Below the pieces are notes generated by a model. It saw only the letters and a program-made list of their open reading frames with translations, did not search any database and was not told the DNA's origin. From assembly GCA_004194705.1 (NCBI GenBank), contig SADC01001227.1, positions 868,001 through 932,000 on the forward strand: a DNA stretch of 64,000 nucleotides. Reading direction: 5' to 3'. Numbering within the stretch: the first letter of the stretch is position 1; every line of letters starts with the position of its first letter. Shown here one piece after another: positions 1 through 10,274 of the stretch. Both the position numbers and the translations under genes were made by a program. The DNA is from Ditylenchus dipsaci (taxonomy: Eukaryota > Nematoda > Chromadorea > Rhabditida > Anguinidae).

Positions 1-106
1 ACCTCAAACTAAAGTGGCATACTACTACTTTTATATTATATTGATTCAATAGATCCAAATTTCTCAATTCTCGGAAGATTTAAGCAAGGGATGAATGAAT
101 TGCGCA

Positions 107-1048
107 GGAGTTCAAAAAGTTGGAAGAAATTCTGCTTAATTTGAAGGGTATATTATTCATCTATTGAAAAAATTATTTGAATGTTTTAAATAATTTTAGA
201 GAATGTAAATGGCAAATTGCTTGAAAAAGAGGAATATATATCATCTTTGGAGTATCAAATCCACAAACTGACTCTGGAACTTGAGGTTGGCAATTTTAAA
301 AATTAAAGACCAGGGTAGAATCTGAATGGCCAAGACCCAAGGAATTTCGAAATTTGCTCGGCTCAGTTCGACACAATTAAAGTTCGTTTCTGCCTAGTGT
401 TCGACACTTCATCGGCCCAATTTTCGGAGGCTTCCGCTTAAAACCTTTAGACTCTATGTGAGATGAAATTTCTATTGACTTTTGAGAATATTCTGTATTT
501 AGTTTATTTTATTAACTTTTTTGACTATATTAATAACTTCACAGTCGACTCTCTCTATACTACCCGACCTTAAGTTTCGCTTTCAGCTGAATCTTGATTT
601 TTTAAAATTCTTTTACCGATTCTGTTTTGCCAGTATGGTTGGTAATAACATAAAGATTCGGGTTTTGCAGATATTTTTAAAAAATCTCAAAACTTTGCCC
701 TAATTCTATAGGGACCCTTTTTGAAAATGGGGGTCAACAATGTTGTTGACTCAACACAGAGAAGTTTATTTTTTAAATGGCAAAATGGCAGACTTCTTGA
801 AACAAGGGTTAGCCAAATCGGAATCATTACAATACGTGAAACCAGACTGTCAAAATAAGATTTCAAAATAATCGTAAAAAAATCGTCGGAGCCAAGGTGT
901 TGGGACGAAATATTTGAGCGGACCACTCTGGAGGGAGTTGACTGTATTCTCGAATTTCAGGAATTGCGTAAGGAAAACCAACATCTGCAAAACATCTACT
1001 CAATTACGGAGAAAAACTCCAATCTTTCAATCAAATCCAGACAAGATT
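107..1048 (+). CDS. C-terminal exons of an unidentified coiled-coil protein (5' part outside window)
   Basis: Three exons can be chained: about 107-151 (EFKKLEEILLNLK), 201-284 (starting ENVNGKLLEKEEY, ending KLTLELE) and 960-1048 (starting ELRKENQHLQN, ending IKSRQD and a TAG stop). The first two close in phase: the donor is GGTATAT, so the G joins the AG of the next exon. The product is rich in Glu, Lys and Leu with heptad-like spacing and no recognisable catalytic motif, so it is most likely the tail of a coiled-coil structural protein. The last intron (285-959) is large for this window and contains a MITE-like insertion. I do not recognise the family. The N-terminal part lies beyond the left edge. 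Confidence 0.5.
539..945. mobile_element. Possible pogo-like MITE inside an intron
   Basis: The left end reads acagtcgactctctctatac and the right end, on the other strand, atacagtcaactccctccag. These match the termini of the better preserved TA-flanked elements elsewhere in the window. The interior is AT-rich and non-coding. Boundaries are approximate. Confidence 0.4.
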
Positions 1049-1800
1049 AGAGTTTTGTAGGCAAGCTCTCAGAATCTACGCTTTATTTATCCAAGTATTG
1101 GTGTACAAAACAGAATAGGACAACCCGATTTTCATGTGTGTGTATATAAATGAAGTTACAACAACAGTCCCACAATATAGCCTTACAAATAAATCCGTTA
1201 ACTTCTCGATTCTACAAAATAAATACAAACGAAATTGAAGCATAGATTGTGTAACAAGCATCAAGGCACAACAAAGTGGGAAGGGGATTTGGCTTTACAG
1301 ACTAGCTTTCTAAACATTGGGATGCATAAACATTAGATCAAATTACATAGATGATTTGGTGAAACAACATGAAATATTAGGATTAGCATCAAGGCTATGA
1401 TCTAGAAGAATCTAATCTGTTCCACAGATCAATTGCACTTAAAATAAATTTTTCTCCAGTGTTGTGACAGAAAATAATACAAAAAAAGATGCACAACATT
1501 TGTATAGGTAGGTTTAGAAAATACTTTTTGGAAAAAGGTGATTTTTGCATAAGCATTTGAACTCTTTTTTACTGATCTTCTGATAAAAGTTAAAAAATTT
1601 GATGAAAAGACTTTTTGACAGCCGAGCGTTTTCGGTAATTTTCGAATTCTCGCGTTTTGAAATTTTACTCACTTTTCGACGACGGATCGGCCTTTCTTTC
1701 AAGACTTATTCATTTTAGATATTTCAATTGATCCTGAAAAAACCACATCAACCGGTCGTCGAAAAGTGGGTTACTTAAAATTCGAAAGTGATGGAAAATG
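1049..1800. other. Non-coding AT-rich stretch
   Basis: This lies downstream of the coiled-coil gene stop. No exon-like signal is seen on either strand. An ATTTATT/AATAAA-rich segment near 1080-1220 may hold the 3' end of that transcript. Nothing else is recognised. Confidence 0.3.
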
Positions 1801-1806
1801 TCCGGT

Positions 1807-2252
1807 TGCAAATTTGGCGGTAGGATGAAACGGCAGAAACTGCCGTTTTCGCCGCGGTTTTCCAAATTTCCGAGTTTATATTGCAATTTTTCTTCGATTT
1901 TTTTTTTATCATTTTCAAAAAAAATTATATTTTCTTGCAGCCCTGAGTCTTGTCTTTCTAATAGGCGATCAAACTTTGCTGGGTAGTTTGAGGGATGTAG
2001 AGATTGAGAGGTTTTGAAAAGAGCTTGAGAGGCATTTTTCATCTATTTAAAACCTCTTCATCTCTACATTCCTCAAACTACCCAGCGGAGTTTGATAGCT
2101 TATTAGAAACTCAAGACTCAGGACCACAAGAAAACATAAAAAGTTTTTGAAAATGATAACAAAAATTTTAAGAAAAATAGCAATAAAAAACTCGGATCCG
2201 CGGCAAAAACGGCAGATTCTACCGTTTCATCCTACCGACGCAAATTTTGAGT
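1807..2252. repeat. Imperfect palindrome (foldback) of about 445 bp
   Basis: The left arm near 1811-1855 (ggcggtaggatgaaacggca) reappears as its reverse complement near 2205-2250. Inner segments 1930-2040 and 2045-2135 also pair (GATGTAGAGAT with ATCTCTACAT; CCCTGAGTC with GACTCAGG). The centre is near 2040. The arms diverge by scattered mismatches. Open frames here (1710-2042 minus, 1798-1986 plus) overlap the arms and look like shadows of the repeat. Confidence 0.7.
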
Positions 2253-2689
2253 AAAAAGATAGTTTTAGATTGTTTATAGAAACATTCAAAATTTTAATTT
2301 TTTCTGAAACGAGAAAAACTGATTTCTACAGTTAAGTCCGGATAAGATTCCACCTCCTCAAGTTCGAGTCCCAGGTGGGTCCGAAACTTTTTTAAATTTA
2401 ATTTTCCAATCATATGCAATCGTTACACAAAAAAGATTCTTAAAACCGGAATTTTTACTACTTTTAGGGATGTAAATCAACTGATCAATTTTGCCAAAAA
2501 GGTTCTTATGTAAAAAAACATTGAATCCAGTTATGGATCCAACTCTAAGAAATCACGGGTTTTCGGTACTTGACTGTAGCACGAAAAGTTAACTGTGAAA
2601 CAGAACCTTTAGATCATAGCTCTAATCAGCCATTCTCTAAAGTTAAAAGACTCTCAATTGCGGCTTTTCACTTCAATTTGTTTCATTAC
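2253..2689. other. Intergenic stretch, no gene seen
   Basis: Lies between the palindrome and the 3' end of the minus-strand FBXO21-like gene. It includes a short dispersed phrase, ccaggtgggtccg, that recurs near 3941 and 13180. No exon is supported. Confidence 0.3.
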
Positions 2690-3855
2690 TCAATCATTGG
2701 GATAGACCTTTTGATGCCATGGTCTTGACTTGTAGCACTTGCCATCAAAGGACTCAAAATAGTGCTTGACAAGAGGGTGTACCACAGCTGAAACACAACC
2801 ATTTTACATAATTAAAAAATTTTGCTGCTAAAAAAATTACCTCCACTAGACAACACCACATTTTCTTCAGCCACATAGCCCATTTGAGGGTGTAGACGGT
2901 CCCGGGTATCAATTAGGACGGTATAGTTAGGCAGGTCAAGGAGATCCTAAAATTTGTGCTTTATATGATTTTAATGTAAAATTGCTAAAGAAAAGCTTGC
3001 TTTTCTGTCCTTGTGTGCTTTTCTCACCCACCATTCTGGAGCTTTGGCTGTTTCGTCCATGCTAAAAAGAACGATTTTTTGCAAAATTGTCTCAAAGCCT
3101 TATACCTTATAACCTCTAATAATCCCTAGCCCCCATTTTTTGATGAATATTACAGAGTTAAGGCTATTTTTTTGTTTACAATAATCCTCCTGGGGAATTG
3201 ATAGGGGTTTTACGGTACATGAGGCTGTAACTAAACAAAAGAGTAGAGATTGCACCTGCGAAAAACCCTACAGTTTTTAATTTTTAAGAAAATTGGAGAA
3301 ATAACAGCAGCTTCTACACCTTTCGAAATTCCATATTATCCTCCAAAATTTTTTCGGTAATGATCCTGTGGAACACACAACTAACATACGTCTATTTCAA
3401 CTACTCCATTATTGATCTATCAAAATTATTGAACTACACTTTTTTTTATACTTATTCCCAAGAGAAGAGCTCAATCAACCTTTTTACAAAATTTTAACAT
3501 ACCTATGATAACAGCTCTGTAGTTGTGGAGTCGATGGCGAATCACCTGACCCACCCGATATTTGATTGCTGGATTGCGTGGATCTCTAGGTTTATCAGAT
3601 CCTGCATATGGCCAGTATTCGTGTAAATCGTCAGTGGGAATGCTAAAATGACCAACCTCCAAAAGGTCTGAGATGGAAGGCTTGTCCTCTTTGAGAACAT
3701 TCTCATCCACAGTGTCATCACCAAACTCATCGATTATTGAGCTGAGCTCACCGTTTCCAGTGTTTTCACTACTCCTGGCACTATAGTGTTCAGCCTCTGA
3801 GATGAAAGTGTTGTAGACACGTTTGATTTGGTCAACAAACCGATAGACATAGTAT
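2690..3855 (-). CDS. FBXO21-like protein, C-terminal exons with YccV/HspQ-like (hemimethylated-DNA-binding family) domain
   Basis: Four minus-strand exons are visible. 3855-3503 begins at ...TTTCAG and contains the motif IKYRVGQVIRHRLHNYRAVI. A second near 3061-3030 reads MDETAKAPEWW. A third near 2954-2842 starts DLLDLPNYTVLIDTRDRLHP and continues QMGYVAEENVVL. The last, near 2787-2690, ends KSRPWHQKVYPND and a TGA stop. The series RVGQVxRHRxxxYRxVIxG, then W/MDxTAxAPEWW, then YxVLxDTRDR follows the YccV-like domain found at the C-terminus of the F-box protein FBXO21. The long linker before it is acidic. F-box and SirB1-like parts were not found upstream. The junction between the first two exons does not close in phase by one base, which may be an assembly indel. 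Family assignment is fairly sure; FBXO21 orthology is inferred. Confidence 0.75.
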
Positions 3856-3859
3856 CTGA

Positions 3860-5570
3860 AACAGATAATTTTTATTGAGTTTACAATCTCTAGACAGGAG
3901 CTACTGGAAATTTGACCCCCAGCTGGGTTCGTAAATTCATCCAGGTGGGTCCAGAAACAAATTTTACGAGTGGTGAGGTATTTAGCCGAGAAAGTTATTT
4001 ATTACACTTTATCCAAAATTTTCAAAATGCCCTAGCAATTAAAAAATTCAGGCTTTGGATGGTGGATTCACCCTAGCGCCCCACGTAAGTGCCTGAATCT
4101 GTATTTTTTGTTTTTAAAAATAATTATTACTAATAACTATCAAAATGGTAAAAAATGGCGGAAAAACTACAGGTAGTACCAGGTGGTGACCGGAGCAACT
4201 TTTAAGTGCCGACAGCTCATCCCTTTCAAGGTAAGCCGGAGGGAAATTTCGAAATCGAAGCCCAGACCCGGCTGCTCTAATGTAAAAAACTGTGAGAAAA
4301 AAATTCTAAAATATACTTTGCATCTGAAGAGGATCTTGGCGACAAGTAAAATTGTATTGGAACAGAAAGCAGAATAGCAAAAAATATCACAGTAGGAGAT
4401 AGTTCCACCATTTGACAAGAAAATTCATTCCGGTCAACATACAACTCGACTAGGCTGTCTGGTCTGAGAAGTGTTTAAAGCCGACGTGGTGATTTTGAAA
4501 ATTAGAGCAGTATGCAAGCTCAAGAGAACTATTTTCACCTTTTTCGTGGCTCTCCTTAAAATATAAAACGTAGGCTTGGGTGATTGCCAATAAACAAAGC
4601 TATAAATTTTGCTCTTACAAGCTAAATAAACGTTTTCATAATTTTTTTATTTGGCAAAACGTATTTTATCCAAAAATTTTGAATAACATTTTTGTGGATT
4701 CAAGGAGATTTGTCTGCAATTACACTGGAATTTTTCATGGCTCATAAAAAATCTTTTCGGTTAGTCAGCTAAGTTTGAAGTTCAAGAACCCGATTAAAGA
4801 CATTTTTAAAGGGGGTAGGGGTACAAATCATATTGCGAATATTTTGAACTCTCAGGTTCGGTTCTCAGTGGATGCTGTACATTTATTAAGTTCACTAACT
4901 TACAGGGCCAAAAATTATCGAGCGATCGATTGCAATTATTTCCAACACTGTTATACTGTCACTTACTGCCCCCAATTTTTCGATTTCAAGCAAATAACCA
5001 TCAAAATAAAGGGAAATCAGCCAAAATGATGCGTACTTAGTTTTATATCGCCTGAAATAATACCAAAAGCTCTGGGATAGTCCAAGGTAGAATGGCATGG
5101 AAGTGGACGTGATTCAATGTTTTTTTAAATCCTAGTTTTACTTTATACTAACTCTTTCTCTGTTTAATAGCTTAAATGAAAGCCTATAATCTTGGTTACA
5201 TTTTGGTATATGAAACGTATGACTTGTAGAAAAAAGTCAGAGAATATCAATCAAACCAGTTGAACCCCCCAAATCGAACGATTTTTCGTAAATTTGGCAG
5301 GTCTTGGCCTAGAAATCAGCTCTAGATGTTGTGAAATCATGCTGTGATTATTTTGTTGGATAGCTAAGAGCCTGAGAATCATTTTGACACCAAACTTGCG
5401 ACTTAAAAAAGATAAAAAAGGGTGTGCACCCACTGGGGATTGAACTTGAGAGCTCAAAATATTCGCATCTCGATGTGTACACCCCTACCCCCTCCCAGGC
5501 CCCCTTTTAAATCTTTGACAGAAAAAAGTGAATCTGTGATAAAAAAAAAGTTTTGCCGTTTTGAGCAATA
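3860..5570. other. Upstream non-coding region of the FBXO21-like gene
   Basis: About 1.7 kb, mostly AT-rich. Earlier exons of the minus-strand gene may lie here, but I could not identify any. Scattered frames (4167-4418 minus, 4183-4377 plus, 4775-5029 plus) overlap each other on opposite strands and show no family motif. Confidence 0.25.
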
Positions 5571-5571
5571 C

Positions 5572-5829
5572 CCTATTATATCTAATTAGCTCTTACCCTA
5601 TAATAAACCCACACCCCTACTCTGAGGACCTCAGGACCATATCAGCTCAAATTTTTTTTCTGCAAAGCATTTCAATGCATTTCCTTAACCCCCCCCCCCC
5701 CACGAGCTCGACCGATTTCGCCTTTTTGATTTTAGTCAAGCACTCGAAAATTTCGAGATTGACCTCAAATTTTCAGATTTTCGGAGGTTGAAAAAAAACC
5801 CACGTGTGAGCTAATAAGGGGAAATACGG
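5572..5829. mobile_element. Degenerate MITE of the CCGTATTT / AAATACGG family
   Basis: The right end reads aataaggggaaatacggta, matching the terminal motif of the well-bounded copies at 26456 and 30657. The left end (ccctattatatctaattagc) is degraded. The interior has a C10-11 run near 5691 and the line 'tcgagattgacctcaaatttt' type sequence shared with the copies at 9828 and 30657. Confidence 0.45.
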
Positions 5830-6535
5830 TACTTCATCAATTTAACAAAATGGTCCAAAGAACTGCGAGATAAATGATTTTTTACAAAGAAGAACCTCCA
5901 GAGTCAGTTGGCTGAACTCTAGTTTCACTTTGATATGTAGGGATCACAGCCTTTCAAAATTTGAATTTCCTTGTAGTTCAACTCAAACAAAACGCCAAGA
6001 ATTAAGTTGCCGTTTTTACGCGGCTTTTTAATTTTTTGTCTTTTCTTTACCGAAATGTACTGTTTTTGCAAAAAGCACAGGGTCTTTTACTCCAAAAGAT
6101 CTTTTGCTTAGAAATTACATCGTATGCCTTTTTCAAAATCTTGTTTGTCCATTACATGAGCTCCGTGAAAATATTCTGGCATATCATAACTAGTTATGCA
6201 TCATGTCAATAAATGTACTAAAAATGTCAGGAAAATTATATCAGGCAAATTTTCGGTGGGGACCAGCAATTTTTTTCTTGCTATTTTTTTTGCTCTCGTT
6301 CTACCTCATCCGACGAAAATTTTCTGCATACTTTTTAAAAGTAGGATAACATCATAAATATTAAATTTCATTTGAAACAAGTGATTGGTGGTTTTGCCTT
6401 AATTTGCAGTGTAACGCGTTAGTACTCCCATTTAGACAGTCTGGTTGCGAGTTAGACAGTCTGGACTTCAAGCCGAACATCCACGAAGAAAAGCAGCGGG
6501 AACAATAATACGAAACTAAGAGCACCAAAACACTT
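5830..6535. other. Non-coding stretch, no gene seen
   Basis: AT-rich. No exon chain and no convincing repeat is seen apart from short A and T runs. Confidence 0.25.
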
Positions 6536-6580
6536 TATCAAACTTCATTCAGCGGCGGTAACATGAACGAGGAGGATAAC

Positions 6581-6821
6581 ACGGGAATTCCAATCATGAG
6601 AGTTCTAGACAATTTCAGATGGTGCTTGGATAGAGCATCACACAGATTCGCTTTCCAATGGCATGCGGCGGCAGGTTGTAATGAAACTTCCTCGGACAAA
6701 GCTAGAGTTGCCATGAACACGGGTGATGCGGCCCCAAATGGTACGAATACGCTGCCCTTGCGACTTTGTAGACGTAGACCGCACGCTTGTCGACGTAGAA
6801 ATTAGCATCTTCCTGAAAGGC
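6581..6821 (-). pseudogene. RPL35A: Ribosomal protein eL33 (RPL35A) 3' part, frame broken twice
   Basis: On the minus strand, after a TTTCAG acceptor near 6821, three consecutive frames together give the C-terminal two thirds of eL33: NFYVDKRAVYVYK, then GQRIRTIWGRITRVHGNSS and FVRGSF, then HYNLPPHAIGKRI and VMLYPSTI followed by TGA. The order and spacing match eL33 (lysine-rich Tyr-Val-Tyr-Lys strand, WGxxTRxHGN, MLYPSxI end). Frame changes occur near 6758-6772 and near 6681-6691, each consistent with one missing base. The N-terminal part (usually MSGRLxxKxxFxGYKRG) was not found upstream; an H2B fragment and a MITE lie there instead. It is either a captured or decayed gene piece, or a real gene with assembly deletions. 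Confidence 0.75.
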
Positions 6822-6856
6822 ATAGGGTAAATTATTATAACGATAGAATCGACATA

Positions 6857-6941
6857 CAGTCGAATCTCGGTTTACCAACATCCCACAGCTCAGGCATAGG
6901 GAGGCGGTTAACTGTGGTGGCCAACAACCGAGGGTCGACTG
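6857..6941. mobile_element. pogo/Tigger-like MITE, 85 bp, TA target duplication
   Basis: Termini CAGTCGAATCTCGGTTTACC and its approximate complement ...CCGAGGGTCGACTG are each bordered by TA. This is one of several TA-flanked CAGTC..GACTG elements in the window. It separates the eL33 and H2B pieces. Confidence 0.75.
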
Positions 6942-6984
6942 TAAAATATTGAAAAACTGACCTTGTTGAAAACCCCATCAAGAG

Positions 6985-7233
6985 TCAAAAGCGCCGCGTG
7001 CTAATGCTGATTTCTCTGACCGCGCTTGTACCCTGTGAAGATTGCCTAAAAAGCATAGCCAACAAAGCACTGTACTTGGACATAGCTTTGGTTCCCTCCG
7101 AGATAGCGTGCTTGGCCACTCTCCAGGCATGACGAGACGAACGGTAGTCTGCATTTCGCGAAAAGAAGCGCACGAGTCTTGCCATAATTGACCAGGCGGG
7201 TGGATTCATCCAGCAAGCGGTCGAAGAGATCCT
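6985..7233 (-). pseudogene. Histone H2B C-terminal part, frame broken twice
   Basis: On the minus strand, after a TTTCTCAG acceptor at about 7234, the frames give VKDLFDRLLDESTRLVNYGK, then REMQTTVRLVMPGE, then AKHAISEGTKAMSKYS. This is the alpha-2/alpha-3/alpha-C block of H2B (family pattern: DIFERIAxEASRLAxYNK, REIQTAVRLLLPGE, LAKHAVSEGTKAVTKY). Frame changes fall near 7155-7170 and 7114-7121, each equal to one missing base. After KYS the frame runs on instead of ending at the usual short tail. A canonical H2B gene has no intron, so starting at a splice acceptor is unusual. Upstream lies the 29-bp minisatellite rather than the N-terminal half. Confidence 0.78.
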
Positions 7234-7254
7234 TAACCTGAGAAAGTGACTAAA

Positions 7255-9500
7255 TTACTACACTACACTCGATACACTAGGACTCGATACATTGGCAACT
7301 AGATACACCGACTCGATACATTGGCAACTAGATACACCGACTCGATACATTGGCAACTAGATACACCGACTCGATACATTGGCAACTAGATACACCGACT
7401 CGATACATTGGCAACTAGATACACCGACTCGATACATTGGCAACTAGATACACCGACTCGATACATTGGCAACTAGATACACCGACTCGATACATTGGCA
7501 ACTAGATACACCGACTCGATACATTGGCAACTAGATACACCGACTCGATACATTGGCAACTAGATACACCGACTCGATACATTGGCAACTAGATACACCG
7601 ACTCGATACATTGGCAACTAGATACAGACTCGATACATTGGCAACTAGATACACCGACTCGATACATTGGCAACTAGATACACCGACTCGATACATTGGC
7701 AACTAGATACACCGACTCGATACATTGGCAACTAGATACACCGACTCGATACATTGGCAACTAGATACACCGACTCGATACATTGGCAACTAGATACACC
7801 GACTCGATACATTGGCAACTAGATACACCGACTCGATACATTGGCAACTAGATACACCGACTCGATACATTGGCAACTAGATACACCGACTCGATACATT
7901 GGCAACTAGATACACCGACTCGATACATTGGCAACTAGATACACCGACTCGATACATTGGCAACTAGATACACCGACTCGATACATTGGCAACTAGATAC
8001 ACCGACTCGATACATGGCAACTAGATACACGACTCGATACATTGGCAACTAGATACACCTACTCGATACATTGGCAACTAGATACACCTACTCGATACAT
8101 TGGCAACTAGATACACCGACTCGATACATTGGCAACTAGATACACCGACTCGATACATTGGCAACTAGATACACCGACTCGATAGATTGGCAACTAGATA
8201 CACCGACTCGATACATTGGCAACTAGATACACCGACTCGATACATTGGCAACTAGATACACCGACTCGATACATTGGCAACTAGATACACCTACTCGATA
8301 CATTGGCAACTAGATACACCGACTCGATACATTGGCAACTAGATACACCGACTCGATACATTGGCAACTAGATACACCGACTCGATACATTGGCAACTAG
8401 ATACACGACTCGATACATGGCAACTAGATACACCGACTCGATACATTGGCAACTAGATACACCGACTCGATACATTGGCAACTAGATACACCTACTCGAT
8501 ACATTGGCAACTAGATACACCGACTCGATACATTGGCAACTAGATACACCGACTCGATACATTGGCAACTAGATACACCGACTCGATACATTGGCAACTA
8601 GATACACCTACTCGATACATTGGCAACTAGATACACCGACTCGATACATTGGCAACTAGATACACCGACTCGATACATTGGCAACTAGATACACCGACTC
8701 GATACATTGGCAACTAGATACACCGACTCGATACACTTTTTCTATCTTTACCTCAAGCACCGTTATTTTAGGACATAGGACAGTTCTTACCGGTTTTTCA
8801 GATTATTTTTTCCATATTTTTGTCTTGAATATTATTCTTGTTAATTCGAAGACTCATCTATAAACCAACTTAATGCTCCAGGCGTCAATAAACCAGGTGG
8901 TCATCCACTTGGTTCAAATACCTTTTTGGTGGGTTTTCAGGTTCCAAAACTTGTTTTCTGTACTAATTTGATTGTTCTAAGGATGGGAAGACAGTGGTCA
9001 AATTCTGTTTCCGTGGTATTTTCAAGTTTTCGTGATTCCGCTCATAAGACATCCTGCTACTTACGGAACATTTTGAAATGTCGTGATTAGCGCACAAAAA
9101 TGATAATGGAAGCCAAACAAAACAAATAATGCACCAAATGGACACCCAAATTCACCAAGTAGTCGTCCACTCTATTAAGTTTATTCGTGGATTAATATAT
9201 AGTAAATGTGGAGTAATATAGTGGATTGATATAGTTCATTCTCTCGACGTGATTACCTATTCAGTATTTAGGTGTTTATCTATCTAGGCCACCTTTGTTT
9301 ATGGTTTGAAATCATAGAGTAGTTGACGAAATTTTTTTATTTCGGCTTCCCTAACCTTTCGTGTACTAATCACGATATTCTAAAACGGTTTCTAAGTAGT
9401 GGGTAGTGATATGAGCGGAATGGCCGAAGTAATTGAGGTAAAAAAATGTATCGAGTCGGTGTATCGAGTTGACAATGTATCGAGTCGGTGTATCAAGTTA
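7255..9500. mobile_element. Possible foldback element whose left terminus is the expanded 29-bp array
   Basis: The left side is the ACTCGATACA array (7265-8736). About 700 bp to the right, at 9443-9500, the same phrase recurs in inverted orientation (tgtatcgagtcggtgtatcgagttg). This gives an inverted-termini layout like the other phrase-repeat elements of the window. The interior (8740-9440) holds no gene; part of it (8890-9010) resembles the palindrome arm at 46470-46590. Confidence 0.5.
7265..8736. repeat. 29-bp minisatellite, about 50 copies
   Basis: The unit is ACTCGATACATTGGCA followed by ACTAGATACACCG. It is itself two diverged half-phrases sharing ACTMGATACA. About 50 near-identical tandem copies are present, with rare variants (CCTACTCG for CCGACTCG, single-base deletions near 8010 and 8405, a truncated copy near 7623). 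The high identity means recent expansion or concerted evolution. No coding use is evident. Confidence 0.97.
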
Positions 9501-9533
9501 GTTTTTGTACGGGTTGGTTGGCAGTCTGAAAGG

Positions 9534-9612
9534 AGGCCTCGGTGGCGCAGTGGATAAGCATTTGTGTTTTATGGCCCAAAATGGTGGACAGGTTCGACTC
9601 CACGTGGTGGCA
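9534..9612 (+). repeat. tRNA-derived element head (copy 1, +)
   Basis: Contains an A-box-like GGTGGCGCAGTGGATAAGC and a B-box GGTTCGACTCC about 35 bp apart, followed by cacgtggtggcaca. It has no credible anticodon arm, so it is read as a tRNA-derived SINE-like unit, not a working tRNA. It faces an inverted copy at 9735-9815. Confidence 0.65.
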
Positions 9613-9734
9613 CATATTTATTTTGGCTTTTTTAACGAATTTATTAAAGTAATTCGACTTTATTAGCACCAAATTAGGAATCAGCGACCTAAATTATATC
9701 TAAGCATTGGTCAAACAAGCCAAAATAAATAGCA

Positions 9735-9815
9735 TGTCACCACGTGGGATCGAACCCTCAACACCATTTTGGGCCAAAAAACACAAACGCTTATGCACTG
9801 CGCCACTGAGGCCAC
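9735..9815 (-). repeat. tRNA-derived element head (copy 2, -)
   Basis: The reverse strand reads ggcctcagtggcgcagtgca, then a B-box GGTTCGATCCC and cacgtggtgacatgctattt. Together with copy 1 it encloses about 120 bp, with gccaaaataaata next to the B-box side of both. Confidence 0.65.
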
Positions 9816-9827
9816 TTTTTCTAACCT

Positions 9828-10090
9828 ATCGTATTTTCTTTATTAAAAGACCATGGTCGCTTATTTTTCAACCTCTCGAAAATCTGAAAAATGAGAGATC
9901 GATCTTGAAATTTTTGGGTGAAAATCTGAAATCTAAAAAGTGGAATCGCTAGATCTCGTGGGAGTTAGGAAAATGCTGAAAACAGATTTTCGAAATATTT
10001 ACTCTAGGCTGAGATATAGGTCCTAAAAGGGGCCGTTTATTAGAGAGTGCTCGTTAATTAGAGAGTGGTCTTTTATTAAAGAATATACGG
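9828..10090. mobile_element. MITE of the CCGTATTT / AAATACGG family
   Basis: The left end (tatcgtattttctttatta) and right end (ttattaaagaatatacggta) form inverted termini flanked by TA. The interior has the shared 'cttatttttcaacc' and 'gatctcgtgggagttagg' sequence also seen at 30700-30800. Confidence 0.6.
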
Positions 10091-10133
10091 TAAGTAGCTA
10101 CCTTTAAAGGAGGAGCTATCTAGGTTAAAAAAA

Positions 10134-10214
10134 GTAGACTCGATGGCGCAGTGCGTAAGCGTTTGAGTTTTTTGGCCCAAAAATAATGTTGCAGGTTCGA
10201 TCTCACGTGGTGAC
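10134..10214 (+). repeat. tRNA-derived element head (copy 3, +)
   Basis: GATGGCGCAGTGCGTAAGCG plus B-box GGTTCGATCTC, then cacgtggtgacatgctattt. Same family as 9534. Confidence 0.65.
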
Positions 10215-10274
10215 ATGCTATTTTTTTTTTGGCTTTTTTGACCAGCTCTAGGGGTGATTGTAATTTTTTGACGC

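Noticed and set aside
1710..2042. 110-codon frame on the minus strand at 1710-2042
   Set aside because: It overlaps the palindrome arms, has no family motif, and the mirrored arm gives a similar frame.
7265..8736. CRISPR array
   Set aside because: The repeats are contiguous without unique spacers and the DNA is eukaryotic; it is a minisatellite.
9534..9815. Pair of functional tRNA genes
   Set aside because: A and B boxes are present but no anticodon stem-loop folds, and near-identical copies are dispersed.
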